Source: Neocallimastix lanati (nom. inval.) (taxonomy: Eukaryota; Neocallimastigomycota; Neocallimastigomycetes; Neocallimastigales; Neocallimastigaceae). Taken from it: a stretch of 64,000 nucleotides of DNA. The translations under genes and the position numbers were made by a program. The notes under the pieces are model-generated. The model saw nothing but the letters and a program-made list of their open reading frames with translations. It did not search any database and was not told the DNA's origin. Below, in pieces: positions 51,822 to 64,000 of this stretch (the first letter of the stretch is position 1; each line of letters begins with the position of its first letter). Location of the stretch: the NCBI GenBank assembly GCA_016946835.1, contig JACVTC010000011.1, positions 1,350,001 through 1,414,000 of the forward strand, read 5' to 3'.

Positions 51822-52028
51822 AAAAGGAATAACCTATATCAGGTGTACTAATTACAGCTTTCTGTAATTCTGATGATAATCAATGGTTATCCTTTCTAAA
51901 GTTCCCAATGATGTGGACTATTTTTCCAGGTCCATGGAGGGTTGATGGAAAAGGAATAACCTATATCAGGTGTACTAATTACAGCTTTCTGTGATTATGA
52001 TGATAATCGATGGTTATCCTTTCTAAAG
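51818..52028 (+). repeat. Tandem 5' monomers of LINE family C (period 127)
   Basis: The block ATGGAAAAGGAATAACCTAT through GGTTATCCTTTCTAAAG occurs at 51818-51901 and again at 51945-52028. The two copies are nearly identical and separated by a 43-base linker (about TTCCCAATGATGTGGAC to GAGGGTTG). Such tandem leader repeats act as promoter monomers in some mammalian L1 families. They could do so here. Confidence 0.9.
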
Positions 52029-55000
52029 CGGCTTCTAGTACGAAGAGTGAAAACTGGTATACTGGAAGACTGTAGAAAGTGAATCTGATGTTTTATATTG
52101 TTTTAAACTGGATATGTAGTAACATTGGAATTGTATAATTATTAATATCATGTAGTTTCTACATATTATCATTGTAATGAATCTATTGTATTTTTTACTT
52201 TAGCATTATTTTGTATATGTATTTTTCTATAGTATTAGTTATACTTTCATGTAGCTATTGTAAAATGGAAATGTAGGAGATTGATTCACTCCAAAGCTTG
52301 TGTTTAAGACATTATTTAACTGATAGGAATCTTTTTATAGTCTTTCACTACTAACATTATTTACATTTTCATTTCAGTTTATTTATGATTACATTAGAGA
52401 AAATTATTTTATCAATCAAAGCTTTACAAATCGATTAGAATTTCAGAAACTCAAAAGTTAACAGAAAATACAAAACAGTGAAAAAAAAAGTGTTTATTCA
52501 TTACTAAAATAACAGAAAAAAGATATTATTCATTACTACAAAATTCTTTAGTTGTTCATTTTATTTAAACTTAATCAATTACCACGAAGATAGGATCTTC
52601 ATATTTTTATTATTATTTTATTATTTTTTTTTATTTATATTTTTCTTTGTAATTATATTTATTTATTTATATATATATTATTTTTATCTATATTTCTTAG
52701 TTTTTAGTATTTTAGTTTTCATTTTTTCATTTTTTTAAATTGTAGTTTTTTTAGTTCATTATGGAAAAGATATTTCACCGGGGTTCTCGCTGCTATGGAA
52801 CATTTATTGACAACACAGGGTTGATTTTTATCCGTGGTATGCACTCATGGACTAATGCTAAAATGAAGGAATTTATTAATTCTAAATGCAAAAAATTCAA
52901 TGTTAATATTTTGTCAGTAAAAAGAATTACCAATTTCAATGATAGCTTCTTCAGGATAAAAGTATATACTCCAAATTTCAACCTCAAAAAATTTAAAAAA
53001 GTATTTAAAAAGGCACTATCAGGAGTTAAAATTTCATATAGTAGATGTTCCAAATGGAATCATAAGGTTTCTTTTCGGCATTTAAAACAAAATTTAATAT
53101 CTTTTAACACATCCAATGATATTAACACAATAAACCTCAGTTCAACAAATTTAGTAAATAATGACAATCATGAGCTAATTGCTCCCAATATTCCTAATCT
53201 TAATTCTCAAAATCCATTTTCACATTCTAACACAGGAAAGTTTTCTTTTTGTCTTAGTTAGAATACCAATGGATGGAATTTTGTGAAAAGAGATGGTATT
53301 GAGTACTTCAACACAATATTTAAACCATTATTCATATGCTTTCAGGAAACAGGTAATGGTACTAATGATGCTAGAAATCCATGTAAAGTAACACTTCCCA
53401 ACTATAAATATTTCTTGAAAAGAATGGATCCTACTACTCCAGGTTTCAGAGGTTTATATCTTGGTTATCATGTCTCATGTCAAGCAGTACTTGAAGATAA
53501 ATCCTATACTTATCTTGTGTCTTTAACAACTTATAGTCTCTGGAATCACTCTAAGTGCTCTATTGGTAATGTCTATATTCCCACTAAGAAACACTCATTA
53601 CAAGTCCGATATGCATTTTCAGAAGTTTTCACATGGCTTCAGAATCACACTAATCATCCATCTATTCTTCTTGGAGACTTTAACATGAGTACCTCTGATT
53701 TACAAGATAAATTATCCAATAGTAACCTTGATAACTGGTTTATTCTTCCGATTAATGGTTCACCTATTTCATGGACAAGAGGTAGTTTTTCATCAGATAT
53801 TGATCATGCGTTAGTCAATTCAAGTATGCTGGTTAAAATATCAAGTGCTTATTTTGTTGATTATCCTTCTGTATCTGATCATAAACCTCTCATGGTTTAT
53901 TGTAAGAAAATTGCCACAGATGAATCATTTTTGTTACCAAAAAAATTTGTAAGATGGGATAGGTATAAATGTCTTGAACAAAAGAAAGAAATAATGTCAT
54001 CAAAATAAATTTGAAATTCTTAGTGAAGAAATAGGAAATGAAGAACTTTCAATAGATTGTGTTATTGAAAAGTTCATTAATACTACCAATTCCATAGCTA
54101 AGGATTTATCGATTACATCTTCAACAGAAATCAGGAAAGCGATGTTTAGAATGTCACGAAAATTTTATTGTCTTCAAAAGGTAAAGCATATTAGATACAA
54201 ACAAATTAAGAGTTTTGTTTCTGCAAATGATTCCAATGAATTTGCTAAAATAGTTGACTCTAATAACAGACTATGTGAATCAATTCATAAAAAATGTAAC
54301 GAATTCAGGAAAAAAAGAATATTTATATTGGATTAAAATTGGATGTTCGTTAGCTCTTAAAAAGGATAGTAGGAAAGCATGGAAATGGGTTAAAAAGAAT
54401 GCAAAAATAAATAATCAATCTTTCACGGTCTCTCATCCTATTAAAAATTATAATAATGAACTTGTTTCTTCTTCAGATGAAAAATTAAAAGTTTGGCATT
54501 CTCATTATAAATTCTTAGGGTCAGATTCTTCAGGTCATAGTCTTTCTAAAGATTACTGGAAAGATTCTGATGCACTAAGGAATTTGGGAAGATCAAGGCA
54601 ACAAGAATGGGATATTAACCAAGGTATTAGCGATGAAGAAATTTGCAAAGCAATCTCCTCCACTCCTAACTTTAAAGCTTGTGGTCCTGATGGTATTCCA
54701 ATGGAATTCTTCAAAACTTTGATTCCTTGTAAAGATGATTCAGAAGAATCAAGTGATAAAAATAGTAATATTTCATCTGGCTTTAAATGTCTCAAAGCCT
54801 TAATCAACCATATTTGGAATAGAGGCTTCCCAAAATCATGGAATAACACATCAATAGTTTCTATTCATAAAAAGGGCGGTCCATCAGATTGTAATAACTA
54901 TTCTGGCATCTCTCTTATCAATAATGGATTAAAAATTATAGCAAAAATCATAGCTAATAGAATCTCTAAATATGGAATTGATGAAGGATTTATAAGACCT

Positions 55001-57075
55001 GAGCACTATGGATTTCGTAATTGAAAAGAATGTATAAGTCTTTACACTACATTAAGAATTATATATCAGAGACGGAAATTTGAAAATAAGGATACTTATC
55101 ATGCTTTTTTGGACCTTAAAAAAGCGTATGACTCAGTGCCCATATATAATGCATTAATGAAGATTCATCACTTAGGTATTAGAGGTAAATATTATAAATT
55201 TATTGAAAAGTTATACTTATCTTCCAAGGCTTGTTGTAAGAGTTGATGGGTAATTATCGGAATCATTTAATATTAAGAAAGGAGTTCGTCAAGGTTGTCC
55301 CCTCTCACCAATTTTGTTTAACTTGTTCATTAATGATATTTTTAATAATTGTAATAAATATGGCATCTCTATTGGTGATAAATGTTGTTGTGGAGGTCTT
55401 TTTGCAGATGACATTGTGTTATATGCTCCAACAAGATCCCAACTTAAGAAATTGTTAAAGTTTGTCAGTAAGTGGGCTAGAAATTATGAAATACAATTTG
55501 GTAATCAATAAATGTGCCAGTCTAATAGTACGAGGGGAAGTTTCTAGATTTCTTTATAATAGTAATCCTACCTTTTATCTTTCAAGTCAAGAGTTACCTA
55601 AAACGAATTGCTATACCTATTTAGGTATACCGTTTTCAAATGATTTAGAATTGAAGCCGATCATACAGAGAATAAATAATAATGTAAGAAAAGCACTTTA
55701 TTCCATAAAAAGATTTCTTAATAGTCCTCATATTCCTATCCCTTATAAAAGTATGTTATTTTCTGCTATATTATTTGGGCAAGTTTCATATTATGCTCCT
55801 CTACTTGGATCGAATGCAGAGAGAACGAGAAATACGCAGACGCTAGTTAATTCAGGATTATACTGGATTATAGGATTTTCTAATGGGAATAGCTTTACAT
55901 CCCTTTATTGTGTTTCTAAAGAACTTAGCATTCCTCCTCTTTCAGTGGAATGTGCAATTACTCAGGAAAGGTGTTTTAAAAAAATGGAAAAACTCGAAAT
56001 GTACTATCTCTGATTTACTAAGAGATATATCTGGTTGTAGACGTCATGTATGGGATAAAGAAAGTATAATTTTAGTCAACAAATTGGATAAATTTCCATC
56101 AAAAAAAAAAAAAATTTTAAACTTTTACTGGGATAGAGATATGGCAGGAAAATCAATCAAAGATAATGCTTATAAGAAAAATAAATTTGAGAAAACTAGA
56201 AACTACCTAAAGCTCAACTTCAAGTATCCTGAATTTAGCATTGGGCTTCTGATGGGTACTTCATGCCAGATGTGGATATAAATTCGATGCTCGTGTTGCC
56301 AAAGTTGCCAAAATGATTGAAGAAGACTGTCCAGAAAGGTGTTCTTGTTGTTATAGAAAAAATAATAATCTTTGATTGGAATATTGGTTTTCTAAATGTT
56401 ATTTTTTCTGTGTTTTTCTGTGAATTTCGAATGAAATATTTTAAGGATATTGAAATTCTTTATGAAGGACTTTTTATAATTTCTAATAGTAATGTAGACA
56501 CTGTTATCATAAGTATGAATAATATATAACTAAGTTCTGATTCTGATAGTAGTAACGAAGTATATAATATAAATAATATTAAAAATTGAAATAATGTTGT
56601 TAATAATAGTAGAATTAGTGATAGTGAAAATAGAAATATTAATATTAGTGATAGTAAAAATTATAATATCGTCACTACTAATTTAGTGAATAGTTCATTT
56701 GGTGAAAATCGTAGTAATTTAAATAATTTTCTGAATAATGAGCGTGTAAATATATATGTGACGTGGTACCGCTTTATATAACTTCCTTCTTGGTGGAAGA
56801 GATGCAAACATTATTGATATTAATTTTAAAAAGGAATAGAATATTTTTGTTTAAGAACCAAATCATTTCTGGTGATTTTTCAAAAACGCCATTCTTGGTG
56901 CGATTTGTAGCTCTCTTTTATAGAAATTATGCCTCGGGCTAGTACTCGACAAGGGTTACTATTCCGAAGGTATAAGCGTAAACTAACCAGGAGAGTTAAC
57001 GAAAAAATTGCATTAAGACTGGCTAGCAGGGCCAATGCCTCTGAAGGAGAAGACCATAATAATAATAATTTTTTA
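51819..57075 (+). mobile_element. LINE family C, nearly full length but broken
   Basis: The 5' end abuts the poly(A) of family B. There is an untranslated leader of about 940 bases with two tandem copies of an 84-base block, then a long coding region with an N-terminal domain, endonuclease, reverse transcriptase and C-terminal zinc motif. A 3' region follows with the segment shared by the 25.3 and 39.1 kb copies. No poly(A) is visible at its right border; a family A fragment follows directly. Confidence 0.88.
52761..56281 (+). pseudogene. LINE family C ORF: N-terminal domain, endonuclease, reverse transcriptase (broken)
   Basis: From the ATG at 52761 the frame runs 166 codons (MEKIFHRGSRCYGTFIDNTG; a basic N-terminal domain, possibly nucleic-acid-binding) to a TAG at 53259-53261. 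It then continues in the same frame into the endonuclease (NTNGW, FICFQETGNG, LLGDFNMS, SDHKPL) to 54008. The two were probably one polyprotein. After 54008 the frame shifts; the reverse transcriptase appears in pieces (GPDGIPMEFF near 54680; DCNNYSGISLIN; a TGA at 55022; GVRQGCPLSPILFN at about 55285; GGLFADDIVLYAP at about 55400; C-terminal region to 56281). The zinc motif CPERCSCC lies at about 56325. At least four breaks make it non-functional. Confidence 0.88.
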
Positions 57076-57082
57076 GAATCAG

Positions 57083-57700
57083 TAAATATGCTACAATAGT
57101 TGTTAAATCAAAGAAATTTATACCTTCAAGGATATTATGAAAATCCTATATTCAAGCATGAACTGTCAACTGATTAGTACGAATCACTATACATATTTCG
57201 AGAAATACCATTTGATGAATCATTGGGTTTAGAGTCAAATTATTACTAAGATGAATATTAAAATAAAATGTACAGTGTAACTTTTTTTTTTTTTCTTTAA
57301 ATTTTTAATCAGTAGAAACGTATTGTTCTACTTTAAAACTCGTATTCAAGATTTCTCAGTCCTTAGTTCAGTTCTTTTACTATACACTTTTACTAGGATC
57401 AAATAAAAAGAATACTGAAAAAAGGTCAAACCATTTTGAATTTAGGTTTTTTTATGAAGTTTTGGGTTTAAAAATAAGACCTCCAATACCACTATTTAAA
57501 AAAAATGTTTAAGGAATTATTTATACCCTCCTATAGTTAGTTTTTGTGATGATTCGATACTTTTGAAAAATAAATAATGAAAAGATTCATCTTGTATTAT
57601 TTCTCATTTAGTTAATAATATTTCTATATTGTCTTGTCAACTTTTGGACAAAAAAGTACAAAAATACACTCTTACTCACATAAATTCATTTATAGTGTGT
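57083..57700 (+). mobile_element. Degenerate LINE family A fragment
   Basis: This aligns with about 47922-48490 of the family A element, from AAATGCGCTACACTAGTTGT onward. Many small deletions and stops show that it is older than the long copy. It directly abuts the 3' border of the family C element. Confidence 0.85.
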
Positions 57701-58327
57701 TTCCTATTCATGTTCATATATTTAGAATTATTTGTATAATGAATAATTATAACTTAAAAAAATTACACAAGCTATAATGTCGGTGATTACGGGTTCAAGT
57801 CAACTTCATTCTTCACTTCTCATAATACACTACATAGCTTCAGCTACGTTGTGCTAAAGATATATGGTAGATATGTGTATATATAAGTTTTTTCTAGTTT
57901 TTTTTTTTTTTTTTTTTTTTTATTAAATAGTGTTAGTATGTGTAAAAATAGCATAAAAACAGTATATATGTTCATATATGCTATAAAATACACTATTTAT
58001 TGATATAATCTATATATATGCTAAATACAGTTAAAATGCTCTATATATCAATAAAGTAAAAATAAATACGTAAATTTTAATATATTAATAAATAGATTTA
58101 ATTTCTTTAATGTAAAAAAAAAAGTAAAAAAAAAAAAAAAAAACTATATATAAAGACATAATAATAAAAAATAAAATAAAATAAAAAAAAAAAAAAAAAA
58201 AAAAAAAAAGCATAGTAAAATAAATATATAAAATAATTTTATTTTTTTTTTTTAATTTTTATTTTTATTTCTATTTTTTATTTTTATATATATTTTAACT
58301 TAATTATGCATATAATAGTAAAATGAA

Positions 58328-58358
<31 letters not shown>

Positions 58359-58605
58359 TATTTAATATAAAAATTAAAATACATTTTTTTTATTAAAATA
58401 ATTAAAAAAAGTAGTAATAATAAAAAAAAACTCAAACTTTATATTTTTATTTTATTAGTAATATTAATGTTATTTTTTTTATTTTCATTACAAATATCTA
58501 TCTATCTATCTATCTATCTATTTATCTATTTACCTATATATAATATAAATAGTGATTTTTTTTTTTTTTAATATTCAAGATATATTTTTATTATTATTAT
58601 TATTT
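57701..58605. other. AT-rich spacer with simple repeats
   Basis: No gene seen. A mildly GC-richer patch at about 57776-57860 carries GGGTTCAAGTC and GCTTCAGCTACG but does not fold as a tRNA. A CTAT tetranucleotide array lies at about 58497-58530, TA runs at about 58338-58362, and poly-A/poly-T tracts elsewhere. Confidence 0.6.
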
Positions 58606-58606
58606 T

Positions 58607-59437
58607 TTTAAGACTCGGAATAAACTTTATTTAATATTTATTAAAAAAAAATACATAAAAATAAAATATTAGAAGTTTTTTTTTTTTTTACATTAATATT
58701 AAAGAACAACTTTATGAATTTTAAGGACGAAATGATCTCTAACTCTTCCCATTCATCAATGATAACTCCATGTGTAATAAAATTATCATTCAAATCTATA
58801 TAATAATTTCTTCTTTGCCTTTATCTTTTCGACGTCGACATTCTTAATAATGTGTAAAAAAATTACTGATCACAAAAGGAATGATATTAATAAGGAATTC
58901 TGTAAGACCCACAAAATATGAAATATGAAATAGGGAAAGAAAGACTGTCTTGAAGGTGATTGAAAAATATTACTATTAAAAAAACGACTTCTTTCTCCAG
59001 AACGGATCTGTAAAATTTTATATATTGAATTTCCACCAAGAAGGAGATATAGTATATAAAAATTAATATTATCATCAAAATCTTCTTTTTCGTTATCAGG
59101 AATGTGTAACGATTTCTCAATGAACAATTAGAGAAATAAAAAAAAATTAATAATATATTTCATCAATAAAATGAATGAATTGTTGTCTAAATTCTTCAAA
59201 TTGAAGACATAAAATCATTCAGTGTGTATAACTAAGTATGCTGTTACTTTCACCATAACAAGGGCAACATACTGGAAAATCCTTTTATACCAGTTTGCTT
59301 TTAATATAAGATTTTTACATCAAATTCGAATTCACATTTAACTTGTCCAATCAAAAAAAAAAAAAAAAAAAAAAAAAAATCAAAGAGAAAATTACGAATA
59401 TTTTAGGAATAGATGTTGAATAAATTTTTATAATCAA
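58607..59437 (-). mobile_element. LINE family A 3' fragment, 5'-truncated
   Basis: On the minus strand it runs from a region matching about 48605 of family A, through IPDNEKEDFDDNINFYIL and LLLGGNSI, to the 3' end: AATAAAGTTTATTCC at about 58611-58625, then GAGTCTTAAAAAA. A parental run of about eight T has expanded to about 25 (A run at 59353-59380), as in the 2.0-3.2 kb copy. Coding capacity is lost. Confidence 0.88.
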
Positions 59438-59716
59438 ATTTATATTTCTTGTATTTAATTGATCTTATTGCAGTAATAATTGTAAAATAAACTTTTTTAT
59501 TTTTTATTTTTTATTTTTTTTTTTTATTGATTTTGATAAAAACTTATATGAAATAGGTGATACAAAAAAATATATATATATATATATATACTTTTTTTTT
59601 TTTGCATAAACTTTATAAAATATATTATTAATATAAAAAATATCTCAGCTGTTGATAAAGATTTTTATTTTGTTTTAATTTTAATTATATATAAATAAAT
59701 ATTACATCCAATATTA

Positions 59717-59807
<91 letters not shown>

Positions 59808-59826
59808 TTCTTTCCTTTTTCTCTCC

Positions 59827-59864
<38 letters not shown>

Positions 59865-60724
59865 TTAATTATTATTATTATTATTATTTATATTTTTTTT
59901 TTTTTCTCATAATTATTTTTCTTAATGTAGTAAATATCAATATCTAATATTTTATTTATTCTTTTCATTTTTTCTAAATATAAAAATAGCGTTTTCTTTT
60001 TCATGTATTTATATGAATATATATATATTTAATTTATAAATAATAATATATCTTTCTTAAAATCTATATATATTTTTTCATTATTATGAAAAATATATTG
60101 GAAAATACAAAATATTTAAATATATAAAAAAAAAAAAAAAAAAAAAATCTATTTTAAAATAAGAATAATTTATAAAATTAATTAAACATGGTGTAGGAGG
60201 GGGAGATGTAGGGTTTTTATTTAAATTTTTATTTAAATTTTTATTTAAATTTTTATTTTTATTTTTATTTTTATTTTTCTTATAGTATTCATTCTTAATC
60301 ATAAAAACTTTTTAATAATAACCAAATAATAGTTTGAATAATAATAATAAAATAAAATAAAAAATAAATAAAAAATTAAATTAAAATATATATATATATA
60401 TATTTAATAAAAATAAAAAATATATTTCTATTATTTTATTCCTTGTTGTGATAAATTAAGTACAAAATCTAACGGAAATTATACACATATACACATATAC
60501 ATATATACATATATAATATATATATTTAAGTTTGTATTTTATTTTCATCTTTTTAGAAAAAAGTGAAAAAAAAAAAAATAATAATAAAAATAAAAAATTA
60601 TCTATAAAAATAATGTTAATATTATACTATTCATTAAAGACTTGTTTATGAAATATGTATATATATATATATTATAAAATGAAAATTTAAGAAATAATTA
60701 TGAATGATAGGGTTGAAATATTTA

Positions 60725-60771
<47 letters not shown>

Positions 60772-60961
60772 TAATTAATGAATAAACGAATAATGAATGT
60801 CATTTTGTTTTATAATATATATACAGAAATACAAAATTAAATTGTAGTAATAAGTATATTGAAATTAATTATAACTGTAATATATTATTAATGTATTATT
60901 GAAAAAAAAAAAAAAAAAAAAAAAAATTATAATAAACATATTAATATATATATTTTTTATG

Positions 60962-60992
<31 letters not shown>

Positions 60993-61471
60993 TGATTTCA
61001 TTTAATCATAATATTGGTTTAGGAATTTTATATTATATTTTATTTTTCTTTAAAAATAAAAAATAATATAAAACTGTATATTAAATTAATGAATATTTAT
61101 ATAATTTTTATATAATTTTTTTTTTTTGTTATTCTTTTTAAACAAAAATTATTATTATTATTATTATTATTATTATTGTTGTTGTTGTTGTGGTTGTTGT
61201 TTTGTATTTTTTTTTTTTTTTAAAAAAAAAAAATATTATTATTATTTAGAACTATTAAAGTCCTTAATAAGTATATGAATAATATTATTTAATTATATTA
61301 TTTATTTATTAATTTATTTAAATATTGAAGATTTAAATAAATTTTATTCTGAATATTATTTGTTTAATTACTTTTTTTTTTTTTTTTTTTTTTTTCAATT
61401 TTAATTGTTAATGTTTTCATTTATTAAATTTATTTAGTTATTTCTTTATTTTGATATCATTATTATTATTC

Positions 61472-61513
<42 letters not shown>

Positions 61514-61628
61514 ATTTCAGCTTTCAATCTTGATTTGAGAGTGATTACTATTTTATTTTATAATATTTTTGGAGATTCACTTTATATTACTATATTATTA
61601 GTATTACTATTATAATTTTAATTTTTAT
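59438..61628. other. AT-rich spacer rich in microsatellites
   Basis: No gene seen. It contains an ATT array at about 59717-59804, a TTTTC run at about 59826-59848, an AAATTTTTATTT repeat at about 60218-60258, poly-T/poly-A inverted tracts near 60729-60773, and a TTG/TTA array near 61148-61200. The minus-strand Asn/Lys open frame at 60084-60302 is a repeat artefact. Confidence 0.65.
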
Positions 61629-63809
61629 TTAAATCATTTTTCTTGAAATAGTTTCAACTTTAAGAATCTTACTATCATTATATCTTCTTTCTACAAGTTT
61701 CCAATTTCCATTTTCATCAATTTCATAAGATGTACAATATTTAATTTCTTGTTTTTTTCTATTATTTAATGTTGGAGGTTTAGTGGAACTTTTATTTTGT
61801 GTTGATGAAATATTAGATATAATATTCTCATCCTTTTTAGATTGACTATATTGTGAATTAGGTTGATTAGTTGGAATAATTATAGATTTTGGTGGAGATT
61901 TATTATTAAGATTAATATCAAAATAATCATTCTTCTTTTCCGTTATATATTCTTTTTCACTAGTTATACCTTGATTTTTATTATTAGTATTACTATTACT
62001 ATTTGATGAAGAACTTTCAGTATTTGAATTTTTACTACTTTTCATGCTACTATTAGAACTTACACTACTTAAACTTTGATTTCTATTAATTATATTCTTA
62101 TTTTCTATTTCACTAATTTCATTAGGTTTTTTATTAAGATAATTTGAATTGAAATATACTGCATTTGTTTCTTTCTTATATTCTATGATTCCACTTTTTC
62201 TTTTCATATAAGTTGGTTTTAAATTTGGACTAGATAAATTGTCAATTTCAACCTTTGAACTATTTAATCTTTTCGCTTCAAAACTATGAATTTGATCCTT
62301 TTGATATTTAATATAACGTTCTTTATTAATACTTCTATTACTTTCTTCAGCATAATTATTTTCAAGAACTTTACTACTACAACAATGTGAAAAATAATTC
62401 TTCTTCTTCTTCTTCTTTTTTGGCATTTTTGTAGAAACTTTACGTTCTGGAGAATCATTCGCAATAGAATTGGAAAATTCTGGCTTTAAATAATCAATAT
62501 TTTCATTCGTTAGATCAATTAATGGTTTAGTTTTCAATTTTCTACTTTTATCATTAGAAACACTGGTCATATTCGATGAACTCTTCTTATCATCTGGAAC
62601 AGAAATTGATAATGATGAAAGAGTTGGTGTTGATAATGAATTAATTTTTCTTTGGGTAATATTTGCTAATGGTATATCATCTGATGATGTAGAATTATCT
62701 ATATTATATTCTTTTGAAGGAATATTTTCAGTTGGACTTTTTATTTCCTTTTCTGTTGAAGAAGAATTGTAATCTTCGAAATTGTTAAATTTATTAATTT
62801 TAGTTTTTCCATAATTATTTTCCATTCTATTATAATGATCAATATTTGATTCACTTAACGGGGATGGTTTTGGAGAAGAAATTCTTTTAGCCTTTTTATT
62901 GTAGATATTAAGTTGTAATGGTTGTGCAGGTTGATGATTTGTTAAATAAGTTGGTCTTGTACTTTGATAACTCATTCTATTTTTTGAACATAAGGTTATA
63001 TCATCATCCTCCTTAATACTTAAATTATCTTTTTCAATTTTGGTAATAGCACTTAAATGCTTAGTGTTTAAATCAAAATCAATATCCATGAAACTACTTT
63101 TTGTAGTTCTCTTATTACTAGAATCATTCAAACTCTTTAATATTATTTCGTTTGAACTAGATAATTCTCTTTCATCCTTTTTATTATTGAAAAGAAGTGC
63201 ATTTTGAATATATCTTATATCAAGTCTTTCTCCATCATCAATAAATTTTATTTTGTCTAAATTGCTTTTATAATTAGATTTATATGGTGATTTTGAAGGC
63301 GAATAAATTTCAGTATTGATATTATACAAATTATTATAGGTATATTTTGTTTTTGGATCAATTTCAACTTTAAATTTTTCACTAAAATCTTTTTTAGGAG
63401 ATTCTGTAAGTGGAAATAAAATATCTCTTTCTTCTTTTTCAATGGATATACTATCTCTAGAGAATGACTTTCCATATACTTCAAATTCATGTGCTAAATC
63501 TGATAAATCATTATCAGTGACAACACTTTCAATCGAAGGAAGAAAAGTATCATATTCATGACTAGTTCTAAATAATGTTGTACTTTTATCACTTAATTTA
63601 TTGTCATCTTCAAAAAGATTATCATTATTTTCATGTTCTGATTTTATATCTTTAAAATTAACATTTCTTCCAGATATAGCAATTTTCAATTGATTATTAC
63701 TTTCATTAGTTAATGTTTCTAGTGACTGAGAAGAGTTTTCAACATTTAGTTTTGATGTATATTGTCTATTATAAAAATTTTCTAATAAAACTCCAAAATT
63801 ATCACTCAT
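61629..63809 (-). CDS. Large disordered Ser/Asn/Lys-rich protein of unknown function (726 residues)
   Basis: This is a single open frame with ATG at 63809 directly preceded by a 16-base A run on the coding strand. I do not recognise the family. Composition is Ser/Asn/Lys/Glu-rich throughout, without a signal peptide or membrane segment. Features: an N-terminal LLENFYNRQYTSK; several SPxK/SPK phosphosite-like motifs (YSPSKSPYKS, SSPKPSPLSES); a Lys heptamer in PKKKKKKKNYFSHCCSS at roughly residue 465 that could be a nuclear signal; a Ser/Asn run at about 600-620; and a C-terminal segment KYCTSYEIDENGNWKLVERR that looks folded and may be the conserved part. The frame is long and G/C-richer than its flanks, so I consider it real. 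A nuclear or cytoskeletal regulator is one guess; nothing proves it. Confidence 0.78.
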   Translation of the reverse strand: MSDNFGVLLENFYNRQYTSKLNVENSSQSLETLTNESNNQLKIAISGRNVNFKDIKSEHENNDNLFEDDNKLSDKSTTLFRTSHEYDTFLPSIESVVTDNDLSDLAHEFEVYGKSFSRDSISIEKEERDILFPLTESPKKDFSEKFKVEIDPKTKYTYNNLYNINTEIYSPSKSPYKSNYKSNLDKIKFIDDGERLDIRYIQNALLFNNKKDERELSSSNEIILKSLNDSSNKRTTKSSFMDIDFDLNTKHLSAITKIEKDNLSIKEDDDITLCSKNRMSYQSTRPTYLTNHQPAQPLQLNIYNKKAKRISSPKPSPLSESNIDHYNRMENNYGKTKINKFNNFEDYNSSSTEKEIKSPTENIPSKEYNIDNSTSSDDIPLANITQRKINSLSTPTLSSLSISVPDDKKSSSNMTSVSNDKSRKLKTKPLIDLTNENIDYLKPEFSNSIANDSPERKVSTKMPKKKKKKKNYFSHCCSSKVLENNYAEESNRSINKERYIKYQKDQIHSFEAKRLNSSKVEIDNLSSPNLKPTYMKRKSGIIEYKKETNAVYFNSNYLNKKPNEISEIENKNIINRNQSLSSVSSNSSMKSSKNSNTESSSSNSNSNTNNKNQGITSEKEYITEKKNDYFDINLNNKSPPKSIIIPTNQPNSQYSQSKKDENIISNISSTQNKSSTKPPTLNNRKKQEIKYCTSYEIDENGNWKLVERRYNDSKILKVETISRKMI

Positions 63810-63895
63810 TTTTTTTTTTTTTTTTATTCTATAAATTATTTAATATTTTTAAATTTTATTTTATTATTTTTACCAATACTTTATTTCAAAAAAAA

Positions 63896-63929
<34 letters not shown>

Positions 63930-64000
63930 TATATTATAATAGATATTTATGTATATATATTTATATAATTTTTAAATATTACTTTATATTTTATATTTAT
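63810..64000. other. Upstream region of the 61.6-63.8 kb gene
   Basis: This holds the A-run leader (T on the plus strand, 63810-63825), a poly-A tract and TA repeats. No further gene before the window ends. Confidence 0.6.

Noticed and set aside
56929-57099. 56-codon ORF (MPRASTRQGLLFRRYKRKL and onward) in the LINE family C 3' region
   Set aside because: The counterpart in the 39 kb copy has a stop within the first ten codons, and the ORF's end lies past the junction with a family A fragment, so it is probably 3' UTR that happens to be open.
57776-57860. Possible tRNA (GGGTTCAAGTC, box-B-like)
   Set aside because: There is no box A at the right distance, no T-arm complement and no acceptor stem.
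60084-60302. Minus-strand Asn/Lys open frame of 72 codons
   Set aside because: It follows AAATTTTTATTT repeats and a T tract, with no protein-like composition outside them.

Overview
The window looks like nuclear DNA of an anaerobic gut fungus (Neocallimastigomycota). This is an inference from four things: extremely AT-rich intergenic DNA full of homopolymer and AAT/TTA runs, spliceosomal introns of about 80-350 bases with GTAWGT-type donors, a cluster of secreted CotH-family proteins, and one CotH protein carrying six chitin-binding (CBM18) modules. Other AT-rich lineages with Asn-rich proteins, such as dictyostelids, are less likely because of the CotH/CBM18 content.

Layout. 1-13 kb holds three CotH-family genes: a 3' fragment (1-1025, +), a complete four-exon gene (6261-8746, +) and a two-exon gene with six CBM18 modules (9903-13043, -). 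A degenerate LINE copy lies between the first two. 16-24.5 kb holds three minus-strand genes: a secreted Asn/Ser/Thr-rich protein (15975-19436), a PPX1-type exopolyphosphatase with a presequence-like N-terminus (20304-21737), and an eight-exon TAD3 gene for the non-catalytic subunit of the tRNA A34 deaminase (22277-24512), assembled here from splice sites. 25.3-26.6 kb is a nested LINE insertion with a 14-base target-site duplication. 27.1-28.6 kb is a TALE homeobox gene. 28.7-43.2 kb is an almost gene-free AT desert containing a duplicated block with six CTGTCA sites, a 30-base inverted repeat, a GC-elevated structured island at 37.6-38.06 kb and a LINE fragment. 43.2-44.2 kb encodes a DUF4112 protein. 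45.6-59.4 kb is a LINE graveyard with three related families, here called A, B and C, joined tail to head. 61.6-63.8 kb encodes a long disordered basic protein of unknown function.

The housekeeping genes (TAD3, PPX1) and probable regulators (homeobox, DUF4112) do not form a pathway. The clearest stories are the CotH family, with 3'-biased intron loss and CBM18 amplification, and the LINE families. The LINEs show target-site duplications, nested insertions, an insertion consisting only of a 3' tail, tandem repeats at a 5' end and a shared 3'-terminal GTCTA. The most puzzling non-coding signal is the structured island at about 37.6-38.06 kb with the related inverted repeat upstream. All homology calls were made by eye without searches.
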